Below, piece after piece: positions 44,933-53,975 of a stretch of 64,000 nucleotides of DNA. The translations under genes were made by a program, and so were the position numbers. The notes beneath the pieces were generated by a model that saw nothing but the letters and a program-made list of their open reading frames with translations, was not told the origin of the DNA and did no database searches. The first letter of the stretch is position 1. The number at the start of each line of letters is the position of its first letter. The DNA lies in contig QHZD01000029.1 of the NCBI GenBank assembly GCA_003225315.1, positions 1-64,000 on the forward strand, read 5' to 3'. The stretch is from Acidobacteriota bacterium (lineage in GTDB: Bacteria > Acidobacteriota > Terriglobia > Acidiferrales > UBA7541).

Positions 44933-47887
44933 TCAGAGCAGGGGTTCACCAGCGTGACGCACAATGGCTTCTCGCGTAGCGTCGCGCAAACGAATCAGTT
45001 CGTGCCATTCGGATGAACTGACGGAGCTACTTGAGTCCTTTGCGGTGTTCGGATAAATCGGTGGGTGAAGGGTGATGGTGACGCTGGTTGGCCGAGGGAT
45101 GTACGTTCCATCGCGCAGGAATTTACGCGTACCCTTTAGCGAGATCGGGACAATCGGCGCGCCGCTTGCGACCGCGGCCTTGAACGCGCCCAGCTGGAAC
45201 GGCCGCACGCCATCCTCCGCGGTAAATGTGCCTTCCGGAAAAATAAAAACAGATTCACCATCGCGCAAAAATTCTTCCATCCGCTGCGCTTGCCGTAGCC
45301 GCGATTCCGGATCGGTGCGGTCAAACTTGAAATGTCCCATGCGGTCCAGGAAAGTGCCGATGAAGGGCATGTTGCCGACTTCCATTTTCGAGACGAAGCG
45401 GTACGCCACGCCCAGCCCCAGCATCAGCGGCAGCACGTCGAAATAACTGGTGTGGTTCGAAGCGTAGATTTTTGCGCCCGGCGTTTCCATGTACTCCTTG
45501 CCGATGACGCGCACGCGGCAGCCGATGAGCGCAAACAAAACTTTGAGAGCCGAGGAAGTGAAGTGTCCCGCTTTCTTATGATCGCTGATGAGCTGCACCA
45601 TCGCCCACGTGGGGACAATCCAAAGGAAGAACACCACACCGAAATACAATCCATACAAGATCTCGAGCCCGCGCTTCACGCCCGCAAGAACTTCTCGCGC
45701 GAAGTTGCGCAAGGTGCTCGCTGTTCCCAGGCGCACGATTTGCAACCAGGCTGGCGCGCGTGTGGCCGAAAGAGTTCCCGCCAAATAGAGCTGTTTGGTT
45801 TCTTCGCGGCGCAATTTGCCGCTGGACGTTTTTGGGATGCTGCCCGGCGGGATTAGCTCGATGCGATCCGGCGGAAGACCCAATCCGCGCGAGACAAGAT
45901 CCGTCACTGCGGAAGCGAGAGCCAAACGCCGCGCCGCATCGCTTTCACGAGTCTCGGCGACCACCACCAACTTTTCCGTACCGGTGGCTTCGTCCGTCAA
46001 GCCGAAGGCGACGATGCATCCCTTACGAATTCCCTCGGCGCGCGCAGCAAGTTCCTCGACTTCGTGCGGATACAAATTGCGTCCGCCCTTGATGATGATG
46101 TCCTTCACGCGGCCAGTGACGTAGATTTCGCCATCGGCGCGGTACGCGCGGTCGCCGGAATTCACCCACGCGAATTCGCCCGGATCAGCGGTGGGACCAC
46201 ACGGGAACAGAGCTTCGGTCGCCTTGGGATTACGATAGTAGCCAGCGGTCGCTGACGGGCCGCGAAACCACAAGAAGCCTTCCGTGCGGTCTGGAACTTC
46301 GCTGCCGCGTTCATCCACGATGCGGACTTCGTGATTAGGGAGCGTTTTTCCCGAAGAGACAAACGCAATTGCGGTTTCATCGTCAGGCGCCGCCGGCACC
46401 GCGCGCTCCTTAGCCGTAAACGTCTCACGCTCCACGCGATCCACCAGCGGGCCGCGATTCAGCGGCGGGATGGTGACTCCCAGAGCCGACTCCGCCAAGC
46501 CGTAGACAGGAAGCTGCGCTTCGCGGCGGAAGCCGTAACTTGCGAAACGCTCCGCGAAACGATCAAGTGTCTCCGGATTCACCGGTTCGGCGCCATTCAA
46601 CGCCGCGCGCCAGGGGCTAAGGTCAATGCCCTTAATATCCTTGTCCGCGATTTTGCGCACGCAGAGTTCATAGGCAAAATTTGGCGCGGCAGCGATGGTT
46701 CCGCGGTGTTTGTGAAACGCTTGCAGCCAGCGCTCCGGGCGCGTCAAGAAAGCCAGCGGCGACATCACCGCCAGTGGCGTGCCGAAATGCAACAGCGTTA
46801 GCCACGCGCCAATCAAACCCATGTCGTGGTACAGCGGGAGCCAGCTGATGCCGACGTCGTCCGGTGTGATCTGGACCGCTTCGCCAATGGCGCGCATGTT
46901 GGCGAGCAGATTTGCGTGCGTCAGGATGACCCCTTTGGGGTCGCCCGTGGAACCGGATGTATACTGCAGCAGCGCAATGTCGCTGCCTTGGCGCGCGCGG
47001 CTTCCGGTAACATGCAACGGCAAAGCGCCGGGCGATAGGGGCGGAGCTTTATCCGCTGCGTCGATCAATTTTTCCGCGTCTACGACTCCCTCAAGCGAAC
47101 GCACACGGGGCCGCAGCAATTTGGCAACGGATTCCGCGCGGCGGAACGTCAGCAGCATGCAAACTTCCGCATTGTTCAGAATTGCCGATTGCCTGGCGGC
47201 GTACTCCTCGATGCGGTCGGCGCGAAACGGCGGGTAAATGGGGACGGGAATCGCTCCAGCGAGAAGAATTCCGGCGTAAGACACGAAGAACGCGCTCGAC
47301 GTCGGCAGCATCAGCGCGACTCGTCCGCCGGCGGGCACACCACGCCGCGCCAACTCCGCAGCGCAGCGGTTCCCCGCGGCATAAAGCTCGCCAAACGTCA
47401 ACGTAAAGCTGCGTTCCCCGGCGTCGCCGTCCTCACTGATTAAAAGGTGGTTGCGCTGGGCGTCGTGCGCTGCGCGATAGCGCAGAACATCGATGAGAGT
47501 TTCGGCGGAGAAGACGCCCGTGTCGGTTGCGGCGCGGTGCAGTTTTTGAACGGTTACGGAAGCTCGCAACGCCGAGCTTTCTTCCTCATCTTCTACAATT
47601 GACCCGGGCGCGCTCAGAATGGCACGCGCCAATTCCTCCGGCGTGTTCGCTTCGGAAGCGACGCGGTCCGGCAAACGCATGCCGAATGCCGTTTCCAGCC
47701 GCGCCAGCAGTTCCACACGCTCCAGGCTGCCGAGGCCTAGATCGCGGTCGAGTTGCGAGTGGACGTTGAGAATCGGCAGCGCGCCCTGGCTGCCCAATTC
47801 CTCAAGCAGGCCACGGATCACTTCCAGCACGCGTTCGCGCGCGGCCGAGCGGTCGAGTTGGGCGGCGGGCGTAGCCACGGGATTCAC
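44933..47887 (-). CDS. ACP - fatty acyl-AMP ligase - PlsC acyltransferase fusion
   Basis: A 984-residue multidomain enzyme. N-terminal acyl carrier domain (about 15-95) with the phosphopantetheine serine in DLGLGSLERVEL (Ser54); AMP-binding adenylation domain (about 130-700) with LQYTSGSTGDPKGVILTHAN near residue 307 and the fatty acyl-AMP ligase style; C-terminal 1-acylglycerol-3-phosphate acyltransferase domain (about 780-984) with NHTSYFDVLP near 812 and FPEGTF near 880. A hydrophobic stretch (about 745-770) may anchor it to the membrane. It could activate a free fatty acid, load it on its own ACP and transfer it to a lysophospholipid or similar acceptor. GTG start. It stands alone. Confidence 0.9.
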   Translation of the reverse strand: MNPVATPAAQLDRSAARERVLEVIRGLLEELGSQGALPILNVHSQLDRDLGLGSLERVELLARLETAFGMRLPDRVASEANTPEELARAILSAPGSIVEDEEESSALRASVTVQKLHRAATDTGVFSAETLIDVLRYRAAHDAQRNHLLISEDGDAGERSFTLTFGELYAAGNRCAAELARRGVPAGGRVALMLPTSSAFFVSYAGILLAGAIPVPIYPPFRADRIEEYAARQSAILNNAEVCMLLTFRRAESVAKLLRPRVRSLEGVVDAEKLIDAADKAPPLSPGALPLHVTGSRARQGSDIALLQYTSGSTGDPKGVILTHANLLANMRAIGEAVQITPDDVGISWLPLYHDMGLIGAWLTLLHFGTPLAVMSPLAFLTRPERWLQAFHKHRGTIAAAPNFAYELCVRKIADKDIKGIDLSPWRAALNGAEPVNPETLDRFAERFASYGFRREAQLPVYGLAESALGVTIPPLNRGPLVDRVERETFTAKERAVPAAPDDETAIAFVSSGKTLPNHEVRIVDERGSEVPDRTEGFLWFRGPSATAGYYRNPKATEALFPCGPTADPGEFAWVNSGDRAYRADGEIYVTGRVKDIIIKGGRNLYPHEVEELAARAEGIRKGCIVAFGLTDEATGTEKLVVVAETRESDAARRLALASAVTDLVSRGLGLPPDRIELIPPGSIPKTSSGKLRREETKQLYLAGTLSATRAPAWLQIVRLGTASTLRNFAREVLAGVKRGLEILYGLYFGVVFFLWIVPTWAMVQLISDHKKAGHFTSSALKVLFALIGCRVRVIGKEYMETPGAKIYASNHTSYFDVLPLMLGLGVAYRFVSKMEVGNMPFIGTFLDRMGHFKFDRTDPESRLRQAQRMEEFLRDGESVFIFPEGTFTAEDGVRPFQLGAFKAAVASGAPIVPISLKGTRKFLRDGTYIPRPTSVTITLHPPIYPNTAKDSSSSVSSSEWHELIRLRDATREAIVRHAGEPLL

Positions 47888-48015
47888 GACGAGGTTTGTA
47901 TTCTTCCGCGTGAGGCTACCACGCCAAAGCGCGGATTGCCATCCATGAACGATTAAAATCCGCTCAGTGCGCTTTTTTTAGCGGCTTGCCATCCAAGACC
48001 GTTCGAATGCCATCT

Positions 48016-48579
48016 CTATGCGCTCTTCTTCGCAGCTTGCGGCGCCGAAAAACCTTTCGGCAAAAGTGCTGTGGAAAGATCGACGCCCGAAAGATCCGCT
48101 CCCGTCAAATCCGTCTCTCGCAAAATGGCTACGCCCATGTCAGCGCCCGAAAATCTTGCGCCGGTCACGTTCGCCAACCGCAAATTCACATTGCGCAATT
48201 GAGCGCGCTGGAAATTTACGTTCGAAAGGTCGCAGCGAAAAAATTCCACGCCGCTGGCCTGCGCTTCGGTCAAGTCCGCTCCGGGAAGAATCGCTTCCGT
48301 CATGTCCGTGTTGCGGAGGTCCGCCCTGTGCAAATTTGCATTCGAAAGATCGGCGCCGGGAAGTTTCGCTTTGCGCAAGTCGCTTCCCTCCAAATTCGAA
48401 TTGCGAAGGATCGCGCCGCTGAGGTTGACTCCACTGAGGTCTGCGTGGGAAAGATCCGCGCCGGTCAGGTCAGCGCGTGCCCCACCGTCCTTGCCCGTAA
48501 AAAAGCGCTCGTGCGCTTCCAGAATTTCCACCAGCGACTTGCCGTTGTGCTTGATACTTTTTGGTTTTCTGAGTCCCAT
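48016..48579 (-). CDS. Pentapeptide-repeat protein
   Basis: A 187-residue protein. After a short N-terminal segment (MGLRKPKSIKHNGKSLVEIL) about 25 tandem pentapeptides follow, with the A(D/N)Lxx pattern: ADLTGADLSHADLSGVNLSG, ADLSNANLHRADLRNTDMTE and so on, which form a right-handed beta-helix. Such proteins can mimic DNA (for example those protecting gyrase) but most have no known role; here gyrase genes are 10 kb away. The C-terminus is basic (APQAAKKSA). ATG 48579 chosen because upstream frame is not repeat-like. Confidence 0.85.
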   Translation of the reverse strand: MGLRKPKSIKHNGKSLVEILEAHERFFTGKDGGARADLTGADLSHADLSGVNLSGAILRNSNLEGSDLRKAKLPGADLSNANLHRADLRNTDMTEAILPGADLTEAQASGVEFFRCDLSNVNFQRAQLRNVNLRLANVTGARFSGADMGVAILRETDLTGADLSGVDLSTALLPKGFSAPQAAKKSA

Positions 48580-48649
48580 GTTTTGCTCGCCATCGATGAT
48601 ATTTGACCAATAGTTTACTCGATGTGGCGGTCGCGCGGAACTCGCACTC

Positions 48650-48997
48650 TCAGGTCTTGGGAGTTGCCGGGGAGGCGGCTTGCGCCCGCAGTGAATTGAC
48701 CACGGATTGCGTAACGTCTTTTCCGCCGCGCGAATTGTTGTAGACGGACTGAATCGTGTAAATCGGCCCCCACGGGATGCCCCACCAACCGGCAACCAGC
48801 GACAGCAAAGTAAAGGGCAGGCCCTTCACCACGGAATTTTCGCCTTGCCGGAGAAAGTAAATATCCGATGGCCGCCGGAAGGTGAGGACGATGATGGAAA
48901 TGCAGTATTGGAAAAGGACGAACTTTGCTCCGCGCTGAATCTCGAAGTCCAGCTCGCCGTGCTTCATTCCTTCGATGCCGCGAATCTTGTTAGCCAT
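48650..48997 (-). CDS. Conserved hypothetical membrane protein
   Basis: A 115-residue protein with a central hydrophobic region: FVLFQYCISIIVLTFRRPSD, then LPFTLLSLVAGWWGIPWGPI, and a polar C-terminus (YNNSRGGKDVTQSVVNSLRA). The composition suggests two membrane-associated segments. I have seen this sequence type (GELDFEIQRGAKFV...RRPSDIYF) as an uncharacterised family but cannot name it. It is adjacent to the pentapeptide-repeat gene on the same strand, 70 bases upstream of its start, so the two may be co-transcribed. Confidence 0.65.
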   Translation of the reverse strand: MANKIRGIEGMKHGELDFEIQRGAKFVLFQYCISIIVLTFRRPSDIYFLRQGENSVVKGLPFTLLSLVAGWWGIPWGPIYTIQSVYNNSRGGKDVTQSVVNSLRAQAASPATPKT

Positions 48998-49221
48998 GGT
49001 AGGGGAGCCTCGCAGAATGTTCAAACACGCTATGTTGTCATTGCAACGTGAAGTGAATTGCGCGGTCAAGCGCGATTTTCCCGCGTGTTAACGAATCGCC
49101 AGTCCCATCCGTCCCATCCAGGTGTGATAGTGTGAGGTTTACGGTTTCCCATTGCCCGGATGGGGTCGCGCGGCGTGAAGCTGCTTGCGAAACTTTCCTT
49201 TGAGCTGGAGACCAACCTGTC

Positions 49222-50238
49222 ATGGCGGGACGCGGCGCAATATTTTCACGATTTTTTCGAGCACCATCTGTGTGCCGAATTACGCTCGTCCTTTTCGCCG
49301 TAGTCCTCTGCGCGTTTCCGCTTGACGCCCTGGCGCAGGACCAGCGCGAAGACGAAATCATCGCTAACCTCGCCGGCGGCCGGGCTATCGTTCACGTGGC
49401 CAAGGACGCCATCATCTTTGCGGCCATCAATCAGCCGGTGGAGCGGAATTCGATTCCCCCGCGCGTCATGGACCTGGATGCAACGCACATCGGCATCCTA
49501 TTTGGAGCTTCGGAATGGCGCATTCCGGCCGACCCTAAGCCCTTCCGCCTCGACCGCAATTTCCAACGTGTCAGCCGTGGCGATACCCGCTATCAAGCTC
49601 CCGGTGAGGGCGAGACGGACTTGGAAACGATCGGAGTCGCTTTCCTTGAGAAGCTTCGTCCTTTCGTCGCTCAACTGCATCACAAAGTTGATTTCTCTCC
49701 CGATGACCCCATTTTCCAGCTCGTGATCATTGGCTACGCTCCCAACGAGTACGGACCTGAGGTGTGGGTCGTGGAGTATCATATGGAGCAGTCGCAAATT
49801 GCCACGCGTGGCGACTATTGGCAGACGCGTATTCAGCGCCCGCGCTTCACGCAGCTCTACCCGCCGGAAAAACATGCTCCTCGCACGATTGTGGAAAGCC
49901 GTTACCCTCCGAACGCGAAAGGGCCCACATTGGCCGAGCTGATCCAGGGCAACGACCCGAACATCACGCACCTTGGCTCCGGCGATCCACGGTTTGTAAA
50001 GGTGCTCGATAGTATCCGTGGCGGCCAGGCGCAAAAGGCTGCCCCGATCGATTCCGCCGATTTCATGCGCGCCGTGCTGCCCCTGATTGCCGGGAATTCC
50101 ACGTTTGTTCTGGGCACGATGGACGAGCGCCGTGGATTCGAATGGATGGTTCCGCCCGAGGAGCCTGTCGAGAAGGCCCAGGACGACAAGAACCGCCCGC
50201 CCGATGCGCCCACACTGCGGCGCACGCCCAAACCCTAG
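49222..50238 (+). CDS. Exported protein of unknown function
   Basis: A 338-residue protein with a signal peptide (VLFAVVLCAFPLDALAQD, to about residue 39). The mature part contains HVAKDAIIFAAINQPVERNS, LFGASEWRIPAD, FQLVIIGYAPNEYGPEVWVV and a C-terminal Pro-rich tail. No domain was recognised; beta-strand-rich stretches suggest a periplasmic globular protein. It is flanked by a divergent hypothetical gene and a decayed gene, so context gives no help. Confidence 0.65.
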   Translation: MAGRGAIFSRFFRAPSVCRITLVLFAVVLCAFPLDALAQDQREDEIIANLAGGRAIVHVAKDAIIFAAINQPVERNSIPPRVMDLDATHIGILFGASEWRIPADPKPFRLDRNFQRVSRGDTRYQAPGEGETDLETIGVAFLEKLRPFVAQLHHKVDFSPDDPIFQLVIIGYAPNEYGPEVWVVEYHMEQSQIATRGDYWQTRIQRPRFTQLYPPEKHAPRTIVESRYPPNAKGPTLAELIQGNDPNITHLGSGDPRFVKVLDSIRGGQAQKAAPIDSADFMRAVLPLIAGNSTFVLGTMDERRGFEWMVPPEEPVEKAQDDKNRPPDAPTLRRTPKP

Positions 50239-50403
50239 AATTTCACCCAATCTTCTGATACACGAGCTCGCGGCTAAGTGTTAGCCCAACCCACCGATGG
50301 TAACTTCCGGCTTGGCGACTAACCGGGGACTTAAAACATTTACGACACGAGATGAAGACTGCAGCAGGCGAATGGAGTAAGCTTGCCGGGCGCGGAGGTT
50401 GCG

Positions 50404-50563
50404 ATGAATCGACGAAACTTCATGAGGCACAGTCTGGCCGCAGGAGTGGCCGCGTCTGGCGCTGCGTCTCGACGCTGGCAAGGCGTTCGCTGCGGATGCT
50501 CCTACGGGCCACGGGCGCAGTGTTGCCCTTGCGGCGAAACCGGCTCGCCGGCTTGCTCCTTGA
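50404..50563 (+). pseudogene. Decayed Tat-signal gene fragment
   Basis: ATG 50404 opens MNRRNFMRHSLAAGVAASGA, a twin-arginine signal. Shifting by one base at about 50466 continues it as LDAGKAFAADAPTGHGR, which looks like the natural end of the signal with an AFA cleavage site, and then stops at TGA 50561. The original frame runs on into composition-biased sequence. It looks like a Tat-exported protein gene that lost its body and gained a frameshift. The identity of the original protein cannot be told. Confidence 0.45.
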
Positions 50564-50629
50564 CCACGCTTGGAGGATTTCTTGTCCTCGCGCAAACCCG
50601 GTGGAAAGCCGTCGACCGGCCAGCGTTCC

Positions 50630-51049
50630 TTACGAGAGTTTTTCGATGGCGTCGCCGCGCCGGATCAGTCCACCGTCCAACACGCGGCACAACATGCCCC
50701 GGCGTCCCCACAGCTCTTTGCGGAGTCCAGGCCGGATAGCTTCCATCTGATCGCACGGCGTGCAAACCGAGGTGACTTCCAAACGCGCCTGGCCGACGCG
50801 CAGGAGCTGGCCGATCTGCAGGCTATTCACATTCAAGCCATCCGTGGTGATGTTCTCGCGAATAATTCCCGGCCGAAGGTCCATGGCCTCTAAGGTCTCG
50901 CGATCCACCAGCAAGACTTGACGCTTGCTTGCCGCTCGCGCATGCGCGCAGCCCTCAAAGCCGGCGTCGGTTACTACCTGGACTTCGGCAAGCTCCTCCA
51001 TCGGCAGGCGCTTCCTCGGAGCACGGAAGAGATTGTGCACCCTCGCCAT
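50630..51049 (-). CDS. MOSC-domain protein
   Basis: A 139-residue stand-alone MOSC domain (molybdenum cofactor sulfurase C-terminal type): GFEGCAHARAASKRQVLLVD, GIIRENITTDGLNVNSLQIG, LEVTSVCTPCDQMEAIRPGL and MLCRVLDGGLIRRGD. The conserved cysteine of the family is in VCTPC. MOSC proteins take part in sulfur or molybdenum cofactor chemistry or detoxify N-hydroxylated compounds. It starts two bases after the purD stop, so it is in the purD transcript. ATG 51049. Confidence 0.85.
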   Translation of the reverse strand: MARVHNLFRAPRKRLPMEELAEVQVVTDAGFEGCAHARAASKRQVLLVDRETLEAMDLRPGIIRENITTDGLNVNSLQIGQLLRVGQARLEVTSVCTPCDQMEAIRPGLRKELWGRRGMLCRVLDGGLIRRGDAIEKLS

Positions 51050-51051
51050 GG

Positions 51052-52341
51052 CTAATCTCCCGCAGCCCTTAGTCCCGTTGCGTGAGCTCCGATATCCTTG
51101 CGGTAGTGCATTCCCTCGAAGTGGATTTTCGAGGCGGCTTCGTAGGCAGAAGCCAACGCGGCCTTGAGCGATGCCGCCGCTGCCGTAACGCCGAGCACTC
51201 TGCCGCCGCTTGTGACGACGCTACTTCCTGCAAGCTTTGTACCGGCGTGCAAGACCTTCACACCGGTAATCCGCTCCGCAGCGGTTAGGCCATCAATCTT
51301 CTTGCCCGCCTCGAATCTTCCCGGATAGCCGCCCGACGTCAGCACTACGCAAGCGCTGGCATCAGTCTTCCAGCACAACTTGGGGGGGGCGAGGCGCCCA
51401 GCACCCACATCGCTCAAGACTTCAGCCAAGTCGAAATCGATCCTCGCCAGAATCGCCTGGGCTTCTGGGTCCCCTAGCCGGCAATTGAACTCCAGAACTT
51501 TGGGACCAGACTTGGTCAGCATCAGGCCAATATAAAGGAAGCCCTGGTAAGGGATGCCGTCTGCCGCCAGCCCTTGCAGAGTGGGCTCGACAATAGCCGA
51601 GCGGACGGTTTCACGAAGACGCTCCGGTAACAATTCATCGGTGGAGTACGCCCCCATTCCCCCCGTGTTTGGCCCCTGGTTTCCGTCGAAGACACGCTTA
51701 TGATCGCGTGTCGGCACGAGCGGCGCATAGCGCTTTCCATCAGTGAGAATGATGAATGAGAGCTCTTCCCCTTCGAGAGCTTCTTCAAGAAGGATTCGGT
51801 TTCCGCCGGGACCGAGTTCGTTCTTTTCCATCGCGCGTTCCACGAAGTCCTTCGCGGCGGCAAAGTCCGGCGCCAAAAAAACTCCCTTGCCGGCACACAA
51901 TCCATCGGCCTTAATCACCACGGGGAATTTTACAGAGTTCAGCGCTTTATAGACTTCTTGCGGAGAATCAAATGCGCCATACATCCTTGCCGTGGGAATG
52001 CGATGGCGTTGCAATAACTCCTTAGAGAAAACTTTGCTGCCTTCCAGTTGCGCGGCTTTTTGAGAAGGACCAACAACAGCCCAATTCTGATGGCGGAACG
52101 CATCCGTCAGCCCGTTCACGAGAGGGAGTTCCGGGCCCACGACGGTCAGATCGGGCTGAATCTTTTCGGCTAGCGCAACGACGGCGGCGACGTCGCCCGC
52201 ATCAATGGCCATGCATTCGGCGTCCGCGGCAATGCCGCCATTGCCGGGGGCGCACCAGATTTTTTCCACGCGGGGACTCTGCTTTAGCTTCCACACCAGC
52301 GCGTGTTCGCGCCCGCCGCCGCCCAGCACGAGAATCCTCAT
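51052..52341 (-). CDS. purD: Phosphoribosylamine--glycine ligase
   Basis: PurD (GARS) makes glycinamide ribonucleotide from phosphoribosylamine, glycine and ATP in purine synthesis. The 429-residue protein begins MRILVLGGGGREHALVWKLK and shows the ATP-grasp motifs: VVIKADGLCAGKGVFLAPD, LEEALEGEELSFIILTDGKR, FDGNQGPNTGGMGAYSTDE and LEFNCRLGDPEAQAIL. GAGGGA lies six bases before ATG 52341. An eight-base C run (G8 on the + strand, 51382-51389) lies in the codons for APPKL and might slip. Followed immediately by the MOSC gene. Confidence 0.97.
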   Translation of the reverse strand: MRILVLGGGGREHALVWKLKQSPRVEKIWCAPGNGGIAADAECMAIDAGDVAAVVALAEKIQPDLTVVGPELPLVNGLTDAFRHQNWAVVGPSQKAAQLEGSKVFSKELLQRHRIPTARMYGAFDSPQEVYKALNSVKFPVVIKADGLCAGKGVFLAPDFAAAKDFVERAMEKNELGPGGNRILLEEALEGEELSFIILTDGKRYAPLVPTRDHKRVFDGNQGPNTGGMGAYSTDELLPERLRETVRSAIVEPTLQGLAADGIPYQGFLYIGLMLTKSGPKVLEFNCRLGDPEAQAILARIDFDLAEVLSDVGAGRLAPPKLCWKTDASACVVLTSGGYPGRFEAGKKIDGLTAAERITGVKVLHAGTKLAGSSVVTSGGRVLGVTAAAASLKAALASAYEAASKIHFEGMHYRKDIGAHATGLRAAGD

Positions 52342-52509
52342 CCGCAATCCCTCGATAACGACTCTTCCGAACGATAGACGGGCCTATGAAGCGTGTCAAC
52401 CTGGGATGCGAACTCGATGAGATTGATCGGGTTTGAAGAGCGCAGATTTATGGGATGATCGAAGGTGAATGCTATATACGAAGTTATATAATTATAGAGT
52501 AAGTTAAGA

Positions 52510-52923
52510 TTAACCGTTGCCGACGGCACGAATGGGAATCGTCACCGTCGCAGCGGCTTCCGAAGATCCCAGCATGTGGCAGCGCCCGTCGAAAATTCCG
52601 CCCGGGTCGATGACCATGCACGGGGAGTGCACTTCTCCCGTCACCACGCCCTTGGCTTCAATCTCCACGCGGCCCTTGGCGAAAATCACGCCGTCGAAAC
52701 GGCCGGAGATCACCACGCGATTGCCCTCTATTTGACCTTCGACTTTCGCGCCATCGCCGAGGATCACTGTCTGCTCGGAAATAATATTGCCCTTCACGTT
52801 GCCGTCGATTCGGAACGTGCCGGTGACCGTCAGCGTGCCTTCGAGAGACACTCCCTGATCGATGAATCCTGTCCATTCTTCGCTTGCGCCATCTTTGGCA
52901 GCGCTGGGCCACTTCCACGCCAT
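52510..52923 (-). CDS. Bactofilin (polymer-forming cytoskeletal protein)
   Basis: A 137-residue bactofilin. The central beta-helix has regular six-residue turns: GTLTVTGTFRIDGNVKGNII, TVILGDGAKVEGQIEGNRVV, SGRFDGVIFAKGRVEIEAKG and VTGEVHSPCMVIDPGGIFDG. Bactofilins polymerise without nucleotide and serve in cell shape, polarity or chromosome organisation; in Myxococcus one bactofilin scaffolds the ParABS system. The gene lies between purD and parB on the same strand, which makes a link to chromosome segregation worth considering. Confidence 0.88.
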   Translation of the reverse strand: MAWKWPSAAKDGASEEWTGFIDQGVSLEGTLTVTGTFRIDGNVKGNIISEQTVILGDGAKVEGQIEGNRVVISGRFDGVIFAKGRVEIEAKGVVTGEVHSPCMVIDPGGIFDGRCHMLGSSEAAATVTIPIRAVGNG

Positions 52924-53051
52924 TGCAAAACCCCCGTAGAGATTGTTCTACTTTAGCCGCGCACGCAGATAAGTCAACGCAACTCACGAAGTGTGTTGTC
53001 GAATGTGCGACTGAACGAACGGGCAGTAAGCCGTCGGCGGAACTCGCAAAG

Positions 53052-53975
53052 CTATTTCATCAAGCGATCGTAAAGACCCATTAGCTGATCGTCGTCGTAA
53101 AACTCGAGGACGAGTTGCCCCGGACGCATTTTCGTTTTCTGATGCAAAAGCACCTTCGTGCCGAGGTGCCGCTGAAGTTCATCCAGAGCGGAGCGGATGT
53201 TCGCGTCCAGATGAACTTCCACCGGCGCGCGCCCGCCAGACGCCCGCCGCGACGCCAGCTTCTCAATCTGGCGGACTGTCAATCCACCACGCGCAGCCCG
53301 CGTAGCGTAACGCATGCGCAATTGCGAATCCGACAAGGCGAGCAGTGCGCGACCGTGGCCTGCCGTCAATTTCCCTTCCTCGATCCAATCCTGAATCTTC
53401 TGTTCCAGCTTTAACAGACGAATCGAATTCGCGATCGTGGCGCGATCCTTGCCGGTTCGTTCAGCGACGGATTCCTGGGTCAACCGAGCTTCGTCCATTA
53501 AGCGCTCGAATGCACGCGCGGCTTCGATAGCATTGAGGTCTTCGCGCTGGATGTTTTCGACCAGCGTCATTTCCAACGCCAGGTCGTCAGAAACCTGCCG
53601 AACAATAACCGGAACTTTGGAGAGGCTTGCGCGCTGAGCTGCGCGCCAACGGCGCTCGCCGGCGATTAACTGATATCGCGAGCCGATTGGGCGAACAACC
53701 AATGGCTGGATAATCCCGCTGGCTTTGATCGATCGCGCCAGCTCGTCGAGGGCTTCTTCGCGAAAACGCGTCCGCGGCTGGAAAGGACTTGGTTCAATCA
53801 GGTCGATGTCGATCTGCTGAGGCCCGGCGTATGCAGCTTCACGGGCGGGAGTGGCGGCAGCGCCGCTGGCGCTCGTCGCGTGTGGTTGGATGGTTGCGGC
53901 GACTTCTGGAGAATCCTTAGGCTGAAGCTCCCGAATGAGCGCTCCGAGCCCCCGTCCCAGTGCGTTTCTTGGCAT
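53052..53975 (-). CDS. parB: Chromosome-partitioning protein ParB
   Basis: ParB binds parS, spreads as a CTP-dependent clamp, and activates ParA. The 307-residue protein opens MPRNALGRGLGALIRELQ, then a variable linker, the clamp domain (IEPSPFQPRTRFREEALDEL, LIAGERRWRAAQRASLSKVP, with the GERRWRA CTP motif and ENIQREDLNAIEAA), the helix-turn-helix (LTQESVAERTGKDRATIANS) and a C-terminal dimerisation helix region. It overlaps the 3' end of parA by 59 bases; AGGAGG is eight bases upstream of ATG 53975. Two parS sites lie upstream of parA. Confidence 0.96.
   Translation of the reverse strand: MPRNALGRGLGALIRELQPKDSPEVAATIQPHATSASGAAATPAREAAYAGPQQIDIDLIEPSPFQPRTRFREEALDELARSIKASGIIQPLVVRPIGSRYQLIAGERRWRAAQRASLSKVPVIVRQVSDDLALEMTLVENIQREDLNAIEAARAFERLMDEARLTQESVAERTGKDRATIANSIRLLKLEQKIQDWIEEGKLTAGHGRALLALSDSQLRMRYATRAARGGLTVRQIEKLASRRASGGRAPVEVHLDANIRSALDELQRHLGTKVLLHQKTKMRPGQLVLEFYDDDQLMGLYDRLMK

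Noticed and set aside
50570-50893. A 107-codon + strand frame opposite the MOSC gene
   Set aside because: The - strand MOSC product is a clear family member; this frame is its complement plus intergenic sequence.
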